The translations under genes and the position numbers were made by a program. From Cupriavidus phytohabitans (lineage in GTDB: Bacteria; Pseudomonadota; Gammaproteobacteria; Burkholderiales; Burkholderiaceae): DNA of 64,000 nucleotides. Position 1 is the stretch's first letter. Each line of letters starts with the position of its first letter. Where the stretch lies: assembly GCF_000426345.1 (NCBI RefSeq), contig NZ_AUFE01000004.1, positions 163,463 through 227,462 of the forward strand, given 5' to 3'. Below are positions 49,748 through 59,001 of the stretch, in pieces. Below the pieces are notes generated by a model that was not told the DNA's origin, did not search any database, and saw only the letters and a program-made list of their open reading frames with translations.

Positions 49748-50089
49748 ATGCCCGAACAACTGACCCGGCATCCCGATGTCACGCTGCAGGTCCTGCGCAG
49801 CGCCGGCGCCCGCTGCGGCGAGGGCGCGCCGCAGGAAATCCTCAAGGCCTGCCCGCGCGAGCGCTTCTGCAAGCTGCCCGGCGGCGAAGTCTGCGTGTAC
49901 GGACTGGACAATGCTGTCACCATGACGCAGATCACGGCCGCCGACTGGCGCGCGCTGGCCCAGCAGGCGGGCCCGCCGCCCAATCCCGGCATGCCGCCGC
50001 TGACACTGGCCGGCGTGGGCACTGCGGGCCTGCTGGCGGGCGTGCTGCTGACGGCCCTGGTGGTCCGCCGGCGGCGCGGACCTGGCTGA
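49748..50089 (+). CDS. Small protein with C-terminal TM helix
   Basis: An unrecognised 113-aa protein. The N-terminal half has four Cys residues (GARCGEGAP, LKACPRERFCKL, GEVCVYG) that may form disulfides or bind metal. A hydrophobic helix lies near residues 88-108 (AGLLAGVLLTALVV) followed by RRRRG, so the N-terminal domain would face the periplasm only with an unusual topology. GGAGG precedes the ATG at 49748, while the earlier in-frame ATG at 49700 has none. It may be the first gene of the clsB cluster. Confidence 0.65.
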   Translation: MPEQLTRHPDVTLQVLRSAGARCGEGAPQEILKACPRERFCKLPGGEVCVYGLDNAVTMTQITAADWRALAQQAGPPPNPGMPPLTLAGVGTAGLLAGVLLTALVVRRRRGPG

Positions 50090-50153
50090 GCGGCCCAGGG
50101 GCCCTGGCGAAACCCGTGGCGCTGGCATGGTGTTTGCGGCGCAATCCCGGGCC

Positions 50154-51371
50154 ATGACACCGTTGCCGTCCGCCCCCGACAGCATCCGCCTGCTGGAGAA
50201 CGGAGAAGAGTACTTCCCGCGCGTATTCGAGGCGATCGCGCGAGCGCGCGAAAGCGTGCTACTGGAAACTTTTATCCTGTTCGATGACGAGGCAGGGAAG
50301 AAATTGCACGCCGCCTTGCTGGCCGCAGCGCGGCGTGGCGTGCGCGTGGCCGTCACCGTGGACGGCTTCGGCTCGCACGACCTGCCCTCTGCATTCATTA
50401 CAGAGCTGGTCAAGGCGGGCGTGCACTTCTGCACATTCTCGCCGCGCCGCCGCCTGCTTGGCGTGCGCACGAATATCTTCCGGCGCATGCACCGCAAGCT
50501 GGTCGCGATCGACGGCGAGGTGGCCTTTGCCGGCGGCATCAATTTTTCGGCGCAGCATTTGTACGGCTACGGGCCACGGGCCAAGCAGGACTACGCCGTC
50601 GAGATCGCCGGCTCCGCGGCGCGGCAGGTACATGACTTCCTGGCGCGGGCCATTCCCGGGGCGTGCCTGCAGGGCGGGCTGGCGCCACCGCCGCTGGACC
50701 CCACCACGGGGCCGCCGGGCCCGGTGCGGCTGGTCACGCGCGACAACCATCGCCATCGCAACGACATCGAGTTTGCCTACCTCGATGCGATCCGCGCCGC
50801 GCGGCACGAGGTGGTCATCGCCAACGCTTATTTCCTGCCGGGCTACCGGCTGCTGCACGCGCTCTGCGAAGCCGCCGCGCGCGGCGTACAGGTGCGCCTG
50901 CTGCTGCAGGGCAAGCCCGACATGCCTTGGGTGGCGCGTGCCGGTGGCCTGCTGTATTGCCACCTGCAGGATGCCGGGGTACAAATCCTCGAGTACGTCG
51001 AGCGGCCGTTCCACGGCAAGGTCGCCGTCATCGACGAACAATGGGCCACGGTGGGCTCTAGCAACCTCGACCCGCTCAGCCTGTCGCTGAATCTCGAAGC
51101 CAACCTGGTGATCCGCGACACCGCCTTCGCGCAGCGGCTGCGCGGCCGGTTGCAGGCATTGATCGCCGAACGCTGCCGCGAGGTCCCGCCGCGCCGGCAT
51201 GAGCGCTCGCTGCTGGACGCGGCCGGCGCCACGCTGATGTTCCACTTCCTGCGCCGCTTCCCGGCATGGGCCGGCTGGCTGCCGGCGCATACGCCGCGGC
51301 TGGTGACGCCGCAGGCCGGCGATTCGCGCGGGCGCCGCCGTGTATTCGTGCTGGAACGGGAGGCCGAGTGA
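50154..51371 (+). CDS. clsB: Cardiolipin synthase ClsB (phospholipase D family)
   Basis: Makes cardiolipin by transfer between phospholipids (405 aa). Two HKD motifs are present: MHRKLVAIDGEVAFAGGIN and FHGKVAVIDEQWATVGSSNLD. The N-terminus IRLLENGEEYFPRVFEAI and RRRLLGVRTNIFRRMHRK are close to E. coli ClsB. The ATG at 50154 is chosen because it gives the E. coli length; 50127 is an alternative. The stop overlaps the next gene (TGATG). Confidence 0.92.
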   Translation: MTPLPSAPDSIRLLENGEEYFPRVFEAIARARESVLLETFILFDDEAGKKLHAALLAAARRGVRVAVTVDGFGSHDLPSAFITELVKAGVHFCTFSPRRRLLGVRTNIFRRMHRKLVAIDGEVAFAGGINFSAQHLYGYGPRAKQDYAVEIAGSAARQVHDFLARAIPGACLQGGLAPPPLDPTTGPPGPVRLVTRDNHRHRNDIEFAYLDAIRAARHEVVIANAYFLPGYRLLHALCEAAARGVQVRLLLQGKPDMPWVARAGGLLYCHLQDAGVQILEYVERPFHGKVAVIDEQWATVGSSNLDPLSLSLNLEANLVIRDTAFAQRLRGRLQALIAERCREVPPRRHERSLLDAAGATLMFHFLRRFPAWAGWLPAHTPRLVTPQAGDSRGRRRVFVLEREAE

Positions 51372-52360
51372 TGGTCGCCCATGCGCTTTCGGCAATTCGG
51401 CACCACGTGCGCTGGCCGATGTGGCGGCGCGCGATCGGGATCCTCTTCATCGCGGCAGTGCTTGCGCTGATCGCGCGCAAGCTCGGCACCATCGACTGGG
51501 ACGCGGTGCTGGCCGCGCTGCGCGGCTTCGACCGCCGCACGCTGTTGCCCGCCGCGGGGTTCGCGGTGCTGACGGGTTTGCTGTACAGCCAGTTCGACGT
51601 GCTGGGGTGCCGCTATGCCGGCCACCCGCTGCCGGCGCATCGGGTGATGGCGATCGCCTATGTCAGCTACACGATGAGCCTGAACCTGGGCGCGACGCTC
51701 GGCGGCGCCGGCGTGCGTTACCGGCTGTATTCACACGCCGGCCTGAGCCCGCCGCAGATCTGGAGCGTGTTCGCGGTGGCGGTCACCAGCAACTGGCTTG
51801 GCTACGCGCTGCTGGCGGGCATCATCCTGGCCGGGCGCCTGGTGGCGCTGCCGCCCGAGTGGAGTATCCCGCCGGCGGCGATGCGCCTGATCGGCGTGGC
51901 GATGCTGGCCGCGCCGGCCGGCTACCTGGCCGCATGCGCGGCATGGCAGGGACGGCACCGTACGGTGCGCGGCCATGACATCTACGTGCCGTCACCGCGC
52001 TTCGCGCTGTTGCAGATCCTGGTGTCGGCGGGCAACTGGGCGGCGGTGGCGGCCATCCTGCATGCCTTCCTGCATGCGCATGCGGACTATTACACGGTGC
52101 TGGGCGTGTACCTCGCCTCCGGGCTGGCCGGCGTGGTGATCCGCGTGCCGGGCGCGCTGGGAGTCGTCGAGACGGTGTTCCTGACGATGCTCGGCGGACA
52201 GGTGCCGCACGGGTTGTTGCTGGCGGCGTTGATCGCGTACCGGGCGTTGTATTACCTGATACCGCTGGCGGTGGGGACGGTGGGGTACTTCCTGCTGGAG
52301 GCGCGGGGGAAGAAGCTGGCGCAGGGAACGGCGCTGGAAGGAAAGCAACGCCGGCCGTGA
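51371..52360 (+). CDS. YbhN-like flippase-type membrane protein
   Basis: Integral membrane protein (329 aa) of the lysylphosphatidylglycerol synthase TM-region family (LPG_synthase_TM, YbhN/AglD-like). About eight hydrophobic helices are seen, with the conserved SYTMSLNLGATLGGAGVRYRLY and RVPGALGVVETVFL blocks. In E. coli ybhN lies next to clsB as well, supporting a shared lipid role. The first ATG overlaps the clsB stop. Confidence 0.9.
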   Translation: MVAHALSAIRHHVRWPMWRRAIGILFIAAVLALIARKLGTIDWDAVLAALRGFDRRTLLPAAGFAVLTGLLYSQFDVLGCRYAGHPLPAHRVMAIAYVSYTMSLNLGATLGGAGVRYRLYSHAGLSPPQIWSVFAVAVTSNWLGYALLAGIILAGRLVALPPEWSIPPAAMRLIGVAMLAAPAGYLAACAAWQGRHRTVRGHDIYVPSPRFALLQILVSAGNWAAVAAILHAFLHAHADYYTVLGVYLASGLAGVVIRVPGALGVVETVFLTMLGGQVPHGLLLAALIAYRALYYLIPLAVGTVGYFLLEARGKKLAQGTALEGKQRRP

Positions 52361-52362
52361 AC

Positions 52363-52394
52363 GCTCCCCTCTCCCGCGGGCAGGAGCGGGGAGC
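52363..52394. repeat. Short intergenic palindrome (REP-like)
   Basis: GCTCCCC and GGGGAGC are the 7-bp arms with an 18-base centre containing CCCGCGGG. It lies between the convergent YbhN-like and metY genes and may also end transcription. A half copy is at 45559-45572. Confidence 0.6.
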
Positions 52395-52404
52395 AAACCT
52401 GCGC

Positions 52405-53679
52405 TTACGCTGCCGCCAGCGCGCGATCCAGGTCCTCGATCAGGTCATCGATGTGCTCGATGCCCACCGACAGCCGCACCATATCCTCGCTGACGCCAGC
52501 CGCCTTCAGTTCCGCGGCATTGAGCTGGCGATGCGTGGTCGATGCCGGATGCGTGGCCAGCGACTTGGCATCGCCGATATTGACCAGCCGCGTGAACAGC
52601 TGCAACGCATCCAGGAAACGCGCCCCGCCTTCGCGGCCGCCTTGCTTCAGGCCGAACGACAGGATGCCGGGACCGCGGCCGCCGAGGTACTTCTGCACCA
52701 GCGCATGGTCCGCATGATCGGGCAGGCCGGCAAAGTTGACCCATTCCACCTTCGGGTGCTGCTGCAGGTGGCGCGCGATCGCCAGCGCGTTCTCGGTGAT
52801 GCGGTCCAGCCGCAGCGCCAGCGTCTCGATGCCTTGCAGGATCAGGAACGCGTTGAACGGCGACAGCGCCGCGCCGGTATTGCGCAGCGGCACCACGCGC
52901 GCGCGGCCGATATAGGCAGCCGGTCCCAGCGCCTCGGTATAGACCACGCCGTGGTACGACACGTCCGGCTCATTCAGGCGCCTGAAGCGGGCCTTTTGCT
53001 GCGCCCACGGGAACTTGCCGCTGTCGATGATGGCGCCGCCGACGCTGTTGCCATGGCCGCCCAGGTACTTGGTCAGCGAATGCACGACGATGTCGGCGCC
53101 ATGCTCGAACGGCCGGCACAGGTAGGGCGAGGGCACGGTGTTGTCGACGATCAGCGGCACGCCGTGGTTGTGCGCCACGCGCGCGATCGCCTCGATGTCG
53201 ACCACGTTGCCGAGCGGGTTGCCCACCGACTCGACGAACACGGCCTTGGTGCGTTCGTCGATCAGGTCGCCGAAGCCAGACGGGTTGCGGCCATCGGCGA
53301 AGCGGGTCTCGATGCCGGATTGCGGCAGCGTGTGCGCCAGCAGGTTGTAGGTGCCGCCATACAGCTGGCTCGACGAAACGATGTTGTCGCCGGCCTCCGC
53401 GATGGTCTGGATCGCGTAGGTAATCGCGGCCATGCCCGATGCCAGCGCCAGCGCGCCAACGCCGCCCTCGAGCGCGGCCAGGCGCTGCTCGAGCACATCG
53501 TTGGTCGGGTTCATGATGCGGCTGTAGATGTTGCCCGCAACCTTCAGGTCGAACAGGTCGGCGCCGTGCTGCGCATTGTCGAAGGCGTAGGCCACCGTCT
53601 GGTAGATGGGCACCGCCACCGCGCGGGTAGTCGGATCGGGCGAGTAGCCGCCATGGACGGCCAGGGTTTCGAGTCTCAT
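52405..53679 (-). CDS. metY: O-acetylhomoserine sulfhydrylase
   Basis: PLP enzyme (424 aa) that forms homocysteine or methionine from O-acetylhomoserine and sulfide or methanethiol. The PLP Lys lies in [18 protein letters not shown]. The N-terminus [29 protein letters not shown] and [22 protein letters not shown] are typical of the Cys/Met metabolism family. The start at 53679 excludes an in-frame extension to 53814 without homology. It is flanked by remnants of lost transporters. Confidence 0.95.
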   Translation of the reverse strand: MRLETLAVHGGYSPDPTTRAVAVPIYQTVAYAFDNAQHGADLFDLKVAGNIYSRIMNPTNDVLEQRLAALEGGVGALALASGMAAITYAIQTIAEAGDNIVSSSQLYGGTYNLLAHTLPQSGIETRFADGRNPSGFGDLIDERTKAVFVESVGNPLGNVVDIEAIARVAHNHGVPLIVDNTVPSPYLCRPFEHGADIVVHSLTKYLGGHGNSVGGAIIDSGKFPWAQQKARFRRLNEPDVSYHGVVYTEALGPAAYIGRARVVPLRNTGAALSPFNAFLILQGIETLALRLDRITENALAIARHLQQHPKVEWVNFAGLPDHADHALVQKYLGGRGPGILSFGLKQGGREGGARFLDALQLFTRLVNIGDAKSLATHPASTTHRQLNAAELKAAGVSEDMVRLSVGIEHIDDLIEDLDRALAAA

Positions 53680-54010
53680 GTTTTTCTCTGGGTTGTGTAC
53701 CGGACATGCCTGGCGACGCGGCGCCATGCAAATGCGCGCCGACGGGCCGAACGATGGTACCAGCCGGCGGCGCACCGCCGAGGCGGTTTCGGGGGCTATG
53801 GTCACGGACGGCATCGCAGCGAGGCAAGGAAGCTTGTTGCATTTGGATATGCGGCCGCGTCATGCCGTGAATGCGCACGCCCCGCGAAATGTGCAGGCAT
53901 GGGTATGCGATAAGCGGATAAGCGCCAGCGATCAGATTCGTTGACCGTGCTTGTGACGGATCTCTGCATTGCAGGCTCGCATGCGGCATCCGCTGCCGCG
54001 CAGGCTTACC
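53680..54010. other. Intergenic region upstream of metY
   Basis: No gene is seen. The region lies between metY and the transporter remnants and probably holds the metY promoter. No riboswitch of SAM type was recognised. Confidence 0.4.
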
Positions 54011-54115
54011 TTTGCGCTGGCCTCGTTCATGCACCGCGTCGGCGCGATCCGCAACCAGCCGAAGTCCTGGCAGGATTATTTCTTCCAGGACCCGGTCACC
54101 GCGCAGGGGACCTGA
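54011..54115 (+). pseudogene. 3' remnant of an ABC substrate-binding protein gene
   Basis: An open stretch of 34 codons ends FALASFMHRVGAIRNQPKSW...TAQGT and a stop. This tail resembles the C-termini of NitT/TauT-type substrate-binding proteins (FMxRVGxIxNxPxSWxDxFF). No start or upstream domains remain. Confidence 0.65.
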
Positions 54116-54117
54116 CC

Positions 54118-54219
54118 ATGGCCACGCACAGCCTGATCCTGATCGGCCTGCTGGTGGAAGGGCTGGGCTTCACCACGCTGGAGCGGCTGACCGTGCGCCG
54201 CTGGGGCATGCAGCACTAG
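54118..54219 (+). pseudogene. 3' remnant of an ABC permease gene
   Basis: MATHSLILIGLLVEGLGFTT and the end LERLTVRRWGMQH look like the last helix and cytoplasmic tail of a NitT/TauT or sulfonate-type permease. The ATG at 54118 is 2 bases after the preceding stop. Only about 33 codons remain; the complete permease is normally over 250 aa. Confidence 0.6.
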
Positions 54220-54278
54220 CCTTGCCCCGCGCGGGCTTCAAGCGTAGCCTACGGCACCGGCAAGCAACCGGAGCCGCC

Positions 54279-55049
54279 ATGACCGACATCCACCATGCCG
54301 CCGCGCAGGGATTCGCCAGCCAGGCCGATACCTACGCGCGCGGACGCCCCGATTATCCCGAAGCCATCGATGCCTGGCTGCGCACGACGCTCGGCCTGGG
54401 CCCGGGCCGCACGGTGCTCGACCTGGGCGCCGGTACCGGCAAGTTTACGCGCCGGCTGGCCGGAACCGGCGCGGCTGTGATCGCGGTTGAGCCGGTGGCG
54501 CAGATGCGCGCGCAGCTCGCCGTTGCCCTGCCAGCCGTGCAGGCGCTCGCGGGCAGCGCCGAATCGATTCCCTTGCCCGATGCCAGCGCAGACGCCGTGG
54601 TCTGCGCGCAGGCGTTCCACTGGTTTGCCAATGACCGCGCCATCGCCGAGATCCGCCGTGTGCTGCGGCCGCGCGGCCGGCTAGGGCTGGTCTGGAACGT
54701 GCGCGACGAAAGCGTGGACTGGGTCGCGCGGCTGACCGCCATCATGACGCCGTACGAGGGCGACGCGCCGCGCTTCTACAAGGGCGACTGGAAGCGGGTC
54801 TTTCCCGCCGAGGGTTTCGGCCACCTGGCGCTGCACAGCCTGCCATACACGCATGTGGGCCCGCCGCAGCAGGTGATTGTCGACCGGATGATGTCGGTGA
54901 GCTTCATTGCCTCGCTGCCCGGCACGGAGCAGGAGCGCGTGCGCGCCGCGCTGCAGGCCGTCATTGACGGCCATCCGGCGCTCGCCGGACGGCAGGAAGT
55001 CTCCTTTCCCTATCGCACCGAAGCCTACAGCTGCGAACGCCTGGACTGA
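54279..55049 (+). CDS. Class I SAM-dependent methyltransferase
   Basis: Methyltransferase (256 aa) of the UbiE/Methyltransf_11 type. The SAM-binding motif VLDLGAGTGKFTRRLA is near residue 48, followed by VIAVEPVAQMRAQL, PLPDASADAVVCAQAFHWF and VLRPRGRLGLVWNVRDES. The substrate is unknown. The ATG at 54279 is chosen since the family N-terminus (AAQGFASQADTYARGRPDYP) begins just after it. GGAG is located 7 bases upstream. Confidence 0.9.
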   Translation: MTDIHHAAAQGFASQADTYARGRPDYPEAIDAWLRTTLGLGPGRTVLDLGAGTGKFTRRLAGTGAAVIAVEPVAQMRAQLAVALPAVQALAGSAESIPLPDASADAVVCAQAFHWFANDRAIAEIRRVLRPRGRLGLVWNVRDESVDWVARLTAIMTPYEGDAPRFYKGDWKRVFPAEGFGHLALHSLPYTHVGPPQQVIVDRMMSVSFIASLPGTEQERVRAALQAVIDGHPALAGRQEVSFPYRTEAYSCERLD

Positions 55050-55060
55050 GTCCAGCCGCG

Positions 55061-55423
55061 CTACATCGTCGCGTGCCGGACCCAGAACGCCGGGCCGGGA
55101 CGCGCGGCGTCGCTGAAGTCCGGCGGCGGCAGGCCGTTGCGGCCGGCGCATGGGCGCGGCGCAATCTGTTCCCAGATGCGCAGCATCGCCATGACCTTGG
55201 GCAAGGCCTTGACGCCAGCAGGCGTGGGCAGCCAGTTGGGGCCGCCTACGCTGAACAGCGGCGTGCCGAGTACGGCCTCGAGGCCGCGGATCTGGTAATG
55301 GAGTCTCTGGGGCTGGATGCCCAGCGCATGCGCGGCGCGGGCGGTGTCGCGGTGCTGCATCAGTGCGACGAAGGCGCGCAACGACAGGAAGCTGACGCGC
55401 CTGTTGTTGACAAGGTATGCCAT
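55061..55423 (-). CDS. LysR-type HTH-only protein
   Basis: A 120-aa protein. Residues about 8-85 match the N-terminal HTH of LysR regulators (LSLRAFVALMQHRDTARAAHALGIQPQRLHYQIRGLEAVLGTPLF). No effector-binding domain follows; the last 40 residues are unlike LysR. It may be a truncated regulator or a genuine HTH-only protein. It is convergent with the methyltransferase gene. Confidence 0.7.
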   Translation of the reverse strand: MAYLVNNRRVSFLSLRAFVALMQHRDTARAAHALGIQPQRLHYQIRGLEAVLGTPLFSVGGPNWLPTPAGVKALPKVMAMLRIWEQIAPRPCAGRNGLPPPDFSDAARPGPAFWVRHATM

Positions 55424-55625
55424 GGGTGTGCCCTTGCCGGGACGGACACTGGCGGTGCGCTGGGCACCGTTGCACGGCGGGGGAGGCGATGCACCCCGGG
55501 TGCGCGGCCTGTTGCCGGCGGATCGAAGTGAATCGATCGTAGCGGCGCGCGCACGGGGGCAGGGCGAGGAAGCTTCCGAGTGATGTAGGGGAATGCTCTC
55601 GATCAGATGGCGATGCGGGCGCGGC

Positions 55626-55889
55626 TCAGTGCATCGGCAAATGGCCGATCGCTGTCAGCGCCTGCATCACCTCGGGCGACAGGCGGCGTTCGCGGCACGG
55701 CACGCCTGCAGTCTCCAGCGTGGTCCACAGGTCGGCAGCGCCGGTGACGATGCGCTGCCGCAGGTGCGCCAGATATGCATACTCCGCGGACGTCAGCGGG
55801 CGCGGCGCGCTGCGCAGGTCATCCAGGATGTCGCCAAGCGAAAGGGCGGGAACGGTCATACCAGGGTCGGGAATAGCAGGGCGGGACAT
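55626..55889 (-). CDS. Hypothetical protein
   Basis: An unrecognised 87-aa protein with SLGDILDDLRSAPRPLTSAEYAYLAHLRQRIV and LSPEVMQALTAIGHLP segments predicted to be helical. The start is uncertain among 55937, 55889 and 55859 because none has a strong ribosome binding site. Codon use fits neighbours. Confidence 0.5.
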   Translation of the reverse strand: MSRPAIPDPGMTVPALSLGDILDDLRSAPRPLTSAEYAYLAHLRQRIVTGAADLWTTLETAGVPCRERRLSPEVMQALTAIGHLPMH

Positions 55890-55943
55890 TGAAGCAGTAT
55901 GGGCGCGAGTTTCTTGCGCGGTCGGCGCGGTAAGCAACGCATG

Positions 55944-56357
55944 ATTCTATCCAGCCGATGCAGTGCCTGCTTAACCAAAATGCGACCGACTTTGGCCGCA
56001 ATTCCGCTTGCATGCCGGCGAGTGGCGATTGCGCCGTGGCAATGTGGCGCATGCTGGGGCTAGTGGGGCGCGCAAGCCGCTTGCACGCGGGCGGTTGCCG
56101 TTAGAGGCATCCTTCAGCGCGAGCCGGGTGTTGCATAAAAACGCCAGTCCGTCAGAGTGAGGCAGCGGCGTCGGAACCACAACTGGCCCGTCCCGCACGC
56201 CCCCGGCTAGACGGGGGTGCCACCGGCCAGCGCGCGCGGGCTATCATGCGCGTTTGCCGAGCGCCGGCGGCCTGTCCCGGCGTGTCGCGACCGTCCCTTG
56301 GCCCCAGTTCCGCCCATCGGATTGACGGCAAGGCGGACCCCCTCCTTGAGGATTCCC
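55944..56357. other. Intergenic region before the diguanylate cyclase
   Basis: No convincing gene. Open frames here are short and lack ribosome binding sites. TTGAGGA just before 56358 is the ribosome binding site of the next gene. Confidence 0.4.
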
Positions 56358-57596
56358 GTGCACCTGGACCAGCAGACCATTGCGGTCGTGATGATGGTGT
56401 TTTTCTGCAGCACGCTGGTGATCGCGGCGGGGCTGGTGTTCGCGCTGCGCGCGAGCGAGGCCGGGCGCCTGTGGGCATCGGGGCACGTGCTGGCATCCGG
56501 CGCGGGCCTGGCGCTGGCGCTGAGCGCGGCCACCGGCACGCCCCAACTCGGCACGCCAGGGGCGGGTGCCTTCGTCATTGGCTGGCTGCTGATCTACCGC
56601 GGCGTGCGCGTCTATTACGGCGTACCGGCGTACCCGGGCGCGCTGGCCAGTGCCGCCACCATCGTGCTGGCCACCCTGGTGGCCGTCGGCGGCCTGCCCG
56701 GCGGGCCTCAGCTGGTGCTGCGCGTGGCCTACGGCGTGCTGGCGCTGGTGTCGCTGGCCACCTTTGCCACGCTGGCGCGCGCCGGGCGCGGGCGGCGCAG
56801 CATCGGTGCCCCGCTGGTGCTGGTCGCCAGCCTGGTGCAGCTGGCCACGCAGCTGGCCGGACTTGACCATGCCATGCAGCTTGCAGGTGCCGATGCCGCG
56901 CCCATGATCCTGTTCTTCGCCGGCCCCGCCGGTTCCGCCTGGATGCTGGCGCCGCTGATCGCGACGCTGCTGGGCCTGTTCGGCTTCACCGTGATGGCAA
57001 TGGAGCAGATCGTCGCGCACAACGAGAGCGGCGCGCGCGTCGATGCGCTGACCGGCCTGCTCAACCGCGGCGCGCTGGAGATGTCGGCGCTGCAGCTGGT
57101 GGCGCGCTGGCAGCGCGACGGGCTGCCGCTGTCTTGCCTGGTGATCGACATCGACTACTTCAAGCAGGTCAACGACACCTTCGGCCACCATGCCGGCGAT
57201 GCGGTGCTGCGAGAAGTGGCGCATGCGCTGGACAACTCGCGCCGCGCCTCCGACGTGGCCGGGCGCTATGGCGGCGAGGAGTTCTGCATCCTGTGCCCGC
57301 ACACCGACGAGCAGCAGGCGACGGCACTGGCCAACCGCATCCTGCGCAAGGTGCGCGCGATCGGGCTGCCCGGCGCGCAGGGCTTTGCCAGCGTCAGCAT
57401 CGGCGTGGCGCAGCTGCGCGGCGGGCCGGGCAGCAAGGAAGGCCTGTGGCGCGCGCTGTTCGCCGATGCCGACCGCGCGCTGTACTGCGCCAAGGAGCAC
57501 GGGCGCGACCGCTATGTGCTGGCGTCGTCGATGGCCGCACCGGTGCCGGGCCACGCCACGGCGATGCTGGAAGCTGCCGCCGACTCCGTCGCCTGA
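56358..57596 (+). CDS. Membrane diguanylate cyclase (GGDEF)
   Basis: Makes cyclic-di-GMP. The 412-aa protein starts at a GTG with GAGGA upstream. About six to seven hydrophobic helices occupy residues 1-215. The GGDEF domain follows: DALTGLLNRGAL, CLVIDIDYFKQVNDTFGHHAGDAVL, and the active-site GRYGGEEFCIL. The inhibitory site RxxD is not obvious before GGEEF. It acts at the inner membrane; the signal is unknown. The next gene is 133 bases downstream. Confidence 0.93.
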   Translation: MHLDQQTIAVVMMVFFCSTLVIAAGLVFALRASEAGRLWASGHVLASGAGLALALSAATGTPQLGTPGAGAFVIGWLLIYRGVRVYYGVPAYPGALASAATIVLATLVAVGGLPGGPQLVLRVAYGVLALVSLATFATLARAGRGRRSIGAPLVLVASLVQLATQLAGLDHAMQLAGADAAPMILFFAGPAGSAWMLAPLIATLLGLFGFTVMAMEQIVAHNESGARVDALTGLLNRGALEMSALQLVARWQRDGLPLSCLVIDIDYFKQVNDTFGHHAGDAVLREVAHALDNSRRASDVAGRYGGEEFCILCPHTDEQQATALANRILRKVRAIGLPGAQGFASVSIGVAQLRGGPGSKEGLWRALFADADRALYCAKEHGRDRYVLASSMAAPVPGHATAMLEAAADSVA

Positions 57597-57729
57597 AATC
57601 GGCGGGCCGCCGCGCGACTGCCATACAATGTCGCCCCCGCCCGGGCTGGCGCCCCACCAGCGCGACCCACGGCCAGCGGGAACTGATGTGGTGTGATGTG
57701 GTGTCTTGCAGGAAAACTTGGAATCAATG

Positions 57730-58983
57730 ATGTCAAACGCATGCGGCCTGGACTTCGGCACGTCCAACTCAACCGTCGGCTGGAGCCGCCCCGACCGCCC
57801 CGCGGCGCTGCTGCCGCTGGAAGACGGCAAGCCTACGCTGCCGTCGGTGATCTTCTTCCACGCCGAGGATCCGCTGGTCAGCTATGGCCGTGCCGCGCTC
57901 GGCGACTACCTGGCCGGCTATGAAGGGCGGCTGATGCGCTCGCTCAAGAGCCTGCTCGGCACCTCGATGATGGACGACAGCACCGAGGTGATGGGGCAGG
58001 CGATGCCGTTCCGCAAGCTGCTGGCGCATTTCATCCGCGAACTGAAGGCCCGTGCCGAGCAGGCCGGCGGCACCACCTTTTCGCACGCGGTGCTGGGCCG
58101 CCCGGTGTTCTTCATCGACGAAGACCCGGCCGCCGACCGGCTTGCCGAAGAGACGCTGGCCGAGATCGCGCGCGATGCCGGCTTTGCCGAGATTGCGTTC
58201 CAGTACGAGCCGATCGCCGCGGCCTTCGACTACGAAGCCGGCATCGCGCGCGAGGAACTGGTGCTGGTGGCCGATATCGGCGGCGGCACCTCGGACTTCT
58301 CGCTGGTGCGCCTGTCGCCCGAACGCGCGCGCAAGAGCGACCGCAGGGAGGACATCCTCGCCAACGGCGGCGTGCATATTGGTGGCACTGACTTCGACCG
58401 CGCGCTCAGCCTGGCGCGCGCCATGCCGCTGCTCGGGCTGGGCAGCCAGCTGCGCAACGGCAAGGCGATGCCGTCGAGCCAGTATTTCGACCTGGCCAGC
58501 TGGCACACCATCAACTATGTCTATACCCGCAAGGCCTGGTCGGTGGTGATGGACAACTACCGCGACGCCGCCGACACCGCCAGCCTCGACCGGCTGGTGC
58601 GGCTGATCCGCGAGCGCGCCGGCCACTGGCTGGCGATCCAGGTGGAAGGCGCCAAGATCGCACTGTCGGATGCGGCCAGCACCGAGCTCGACCTGCACCG
58701 GCTGGAGCAGGGGCTGACGCTGACGATCACGCGCGACGAGTTCGATGCGTCGATCGACAAGCTGGTTGCCAGGACCGAGAAGACGGTGCAGCAACTGCTT
58801 GTCGATGCGGGCGTGGACGGCAATGGTGTCGACACCATCTTTTTCACCGGCGGTTCCAGCAGCGTGCCGTTGCTGCGTCAGCGGCTGGCGGCGTTGCTGC
58901 CGCAGGCGCGCTGCGTCGAAGGCGACCGTTTCGGCAGCATCGGCAGCGGGCTGGCGCTGGATGCGGCGAGGAAGTTCGGCTAA
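57730..58983 (+). CDS. Hsp70-like protein (YegD type)
   Basis: A 417-aa protein with only the actin-like ATPase part of Hsp70: ACGLDFGTSNSTVGW (phosphate 1), YEPIAAAFDYEAG, VLVADIGGGTSDFSLVRL (phosphate 2) and IFFTGGSSSVPLLRQRL (adenosine). There is no substrate-binding domain. It resembles E. coli YegD, whose role is unknown. Two ATGs, 57727 and 57730, are possible; the second matches family starts. Confidence 0.9.
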   Translation: MSNACGLDFGTSNSTVGWSRPDRPAALLPLEDGKPTLPSVIFFHAEDPLVSYGRAALGDYLAGYEGRLMRSLKSLLGTSMMDDSTEVMGQAMPFRKLLAHFIRELKARAEQAGGTTFSHAVLGRPVFFIDEDPAADRLAEETLAEIARDAGFAEIAFQYEPIAAAFDYEAGIAREELVLVADIGGGTSDFSLVRLSPERARKSDRREDILANGGVHIGGTDFDRALSLARAMPLLGLGSQLRNGKAMPSSQYFDLASWHTINYVYTRKAWSVVMDNYRDAADTASLDRLVRLIRERAGHWLAIQVEGAKIALSDAASTELDLHRLEQGLTLTITRDEFDASIDKLVARTEKTVQQLLVDAGVDGNGVDTIFFTGGSSSVPLLRQRLAALLPQARCVEGDRFGSIGSGLALDAARKFG

Positions 58984-59001
58984 GGAAGTTCGGCAGCGCG
59001 C

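Noticed and set aside
53941..54219. A 92-aa plus-strand protein
   Set aside because: The real signal in this region is two short transporter tails; the frame upstream of 54118 differs from the binding-protein tail.
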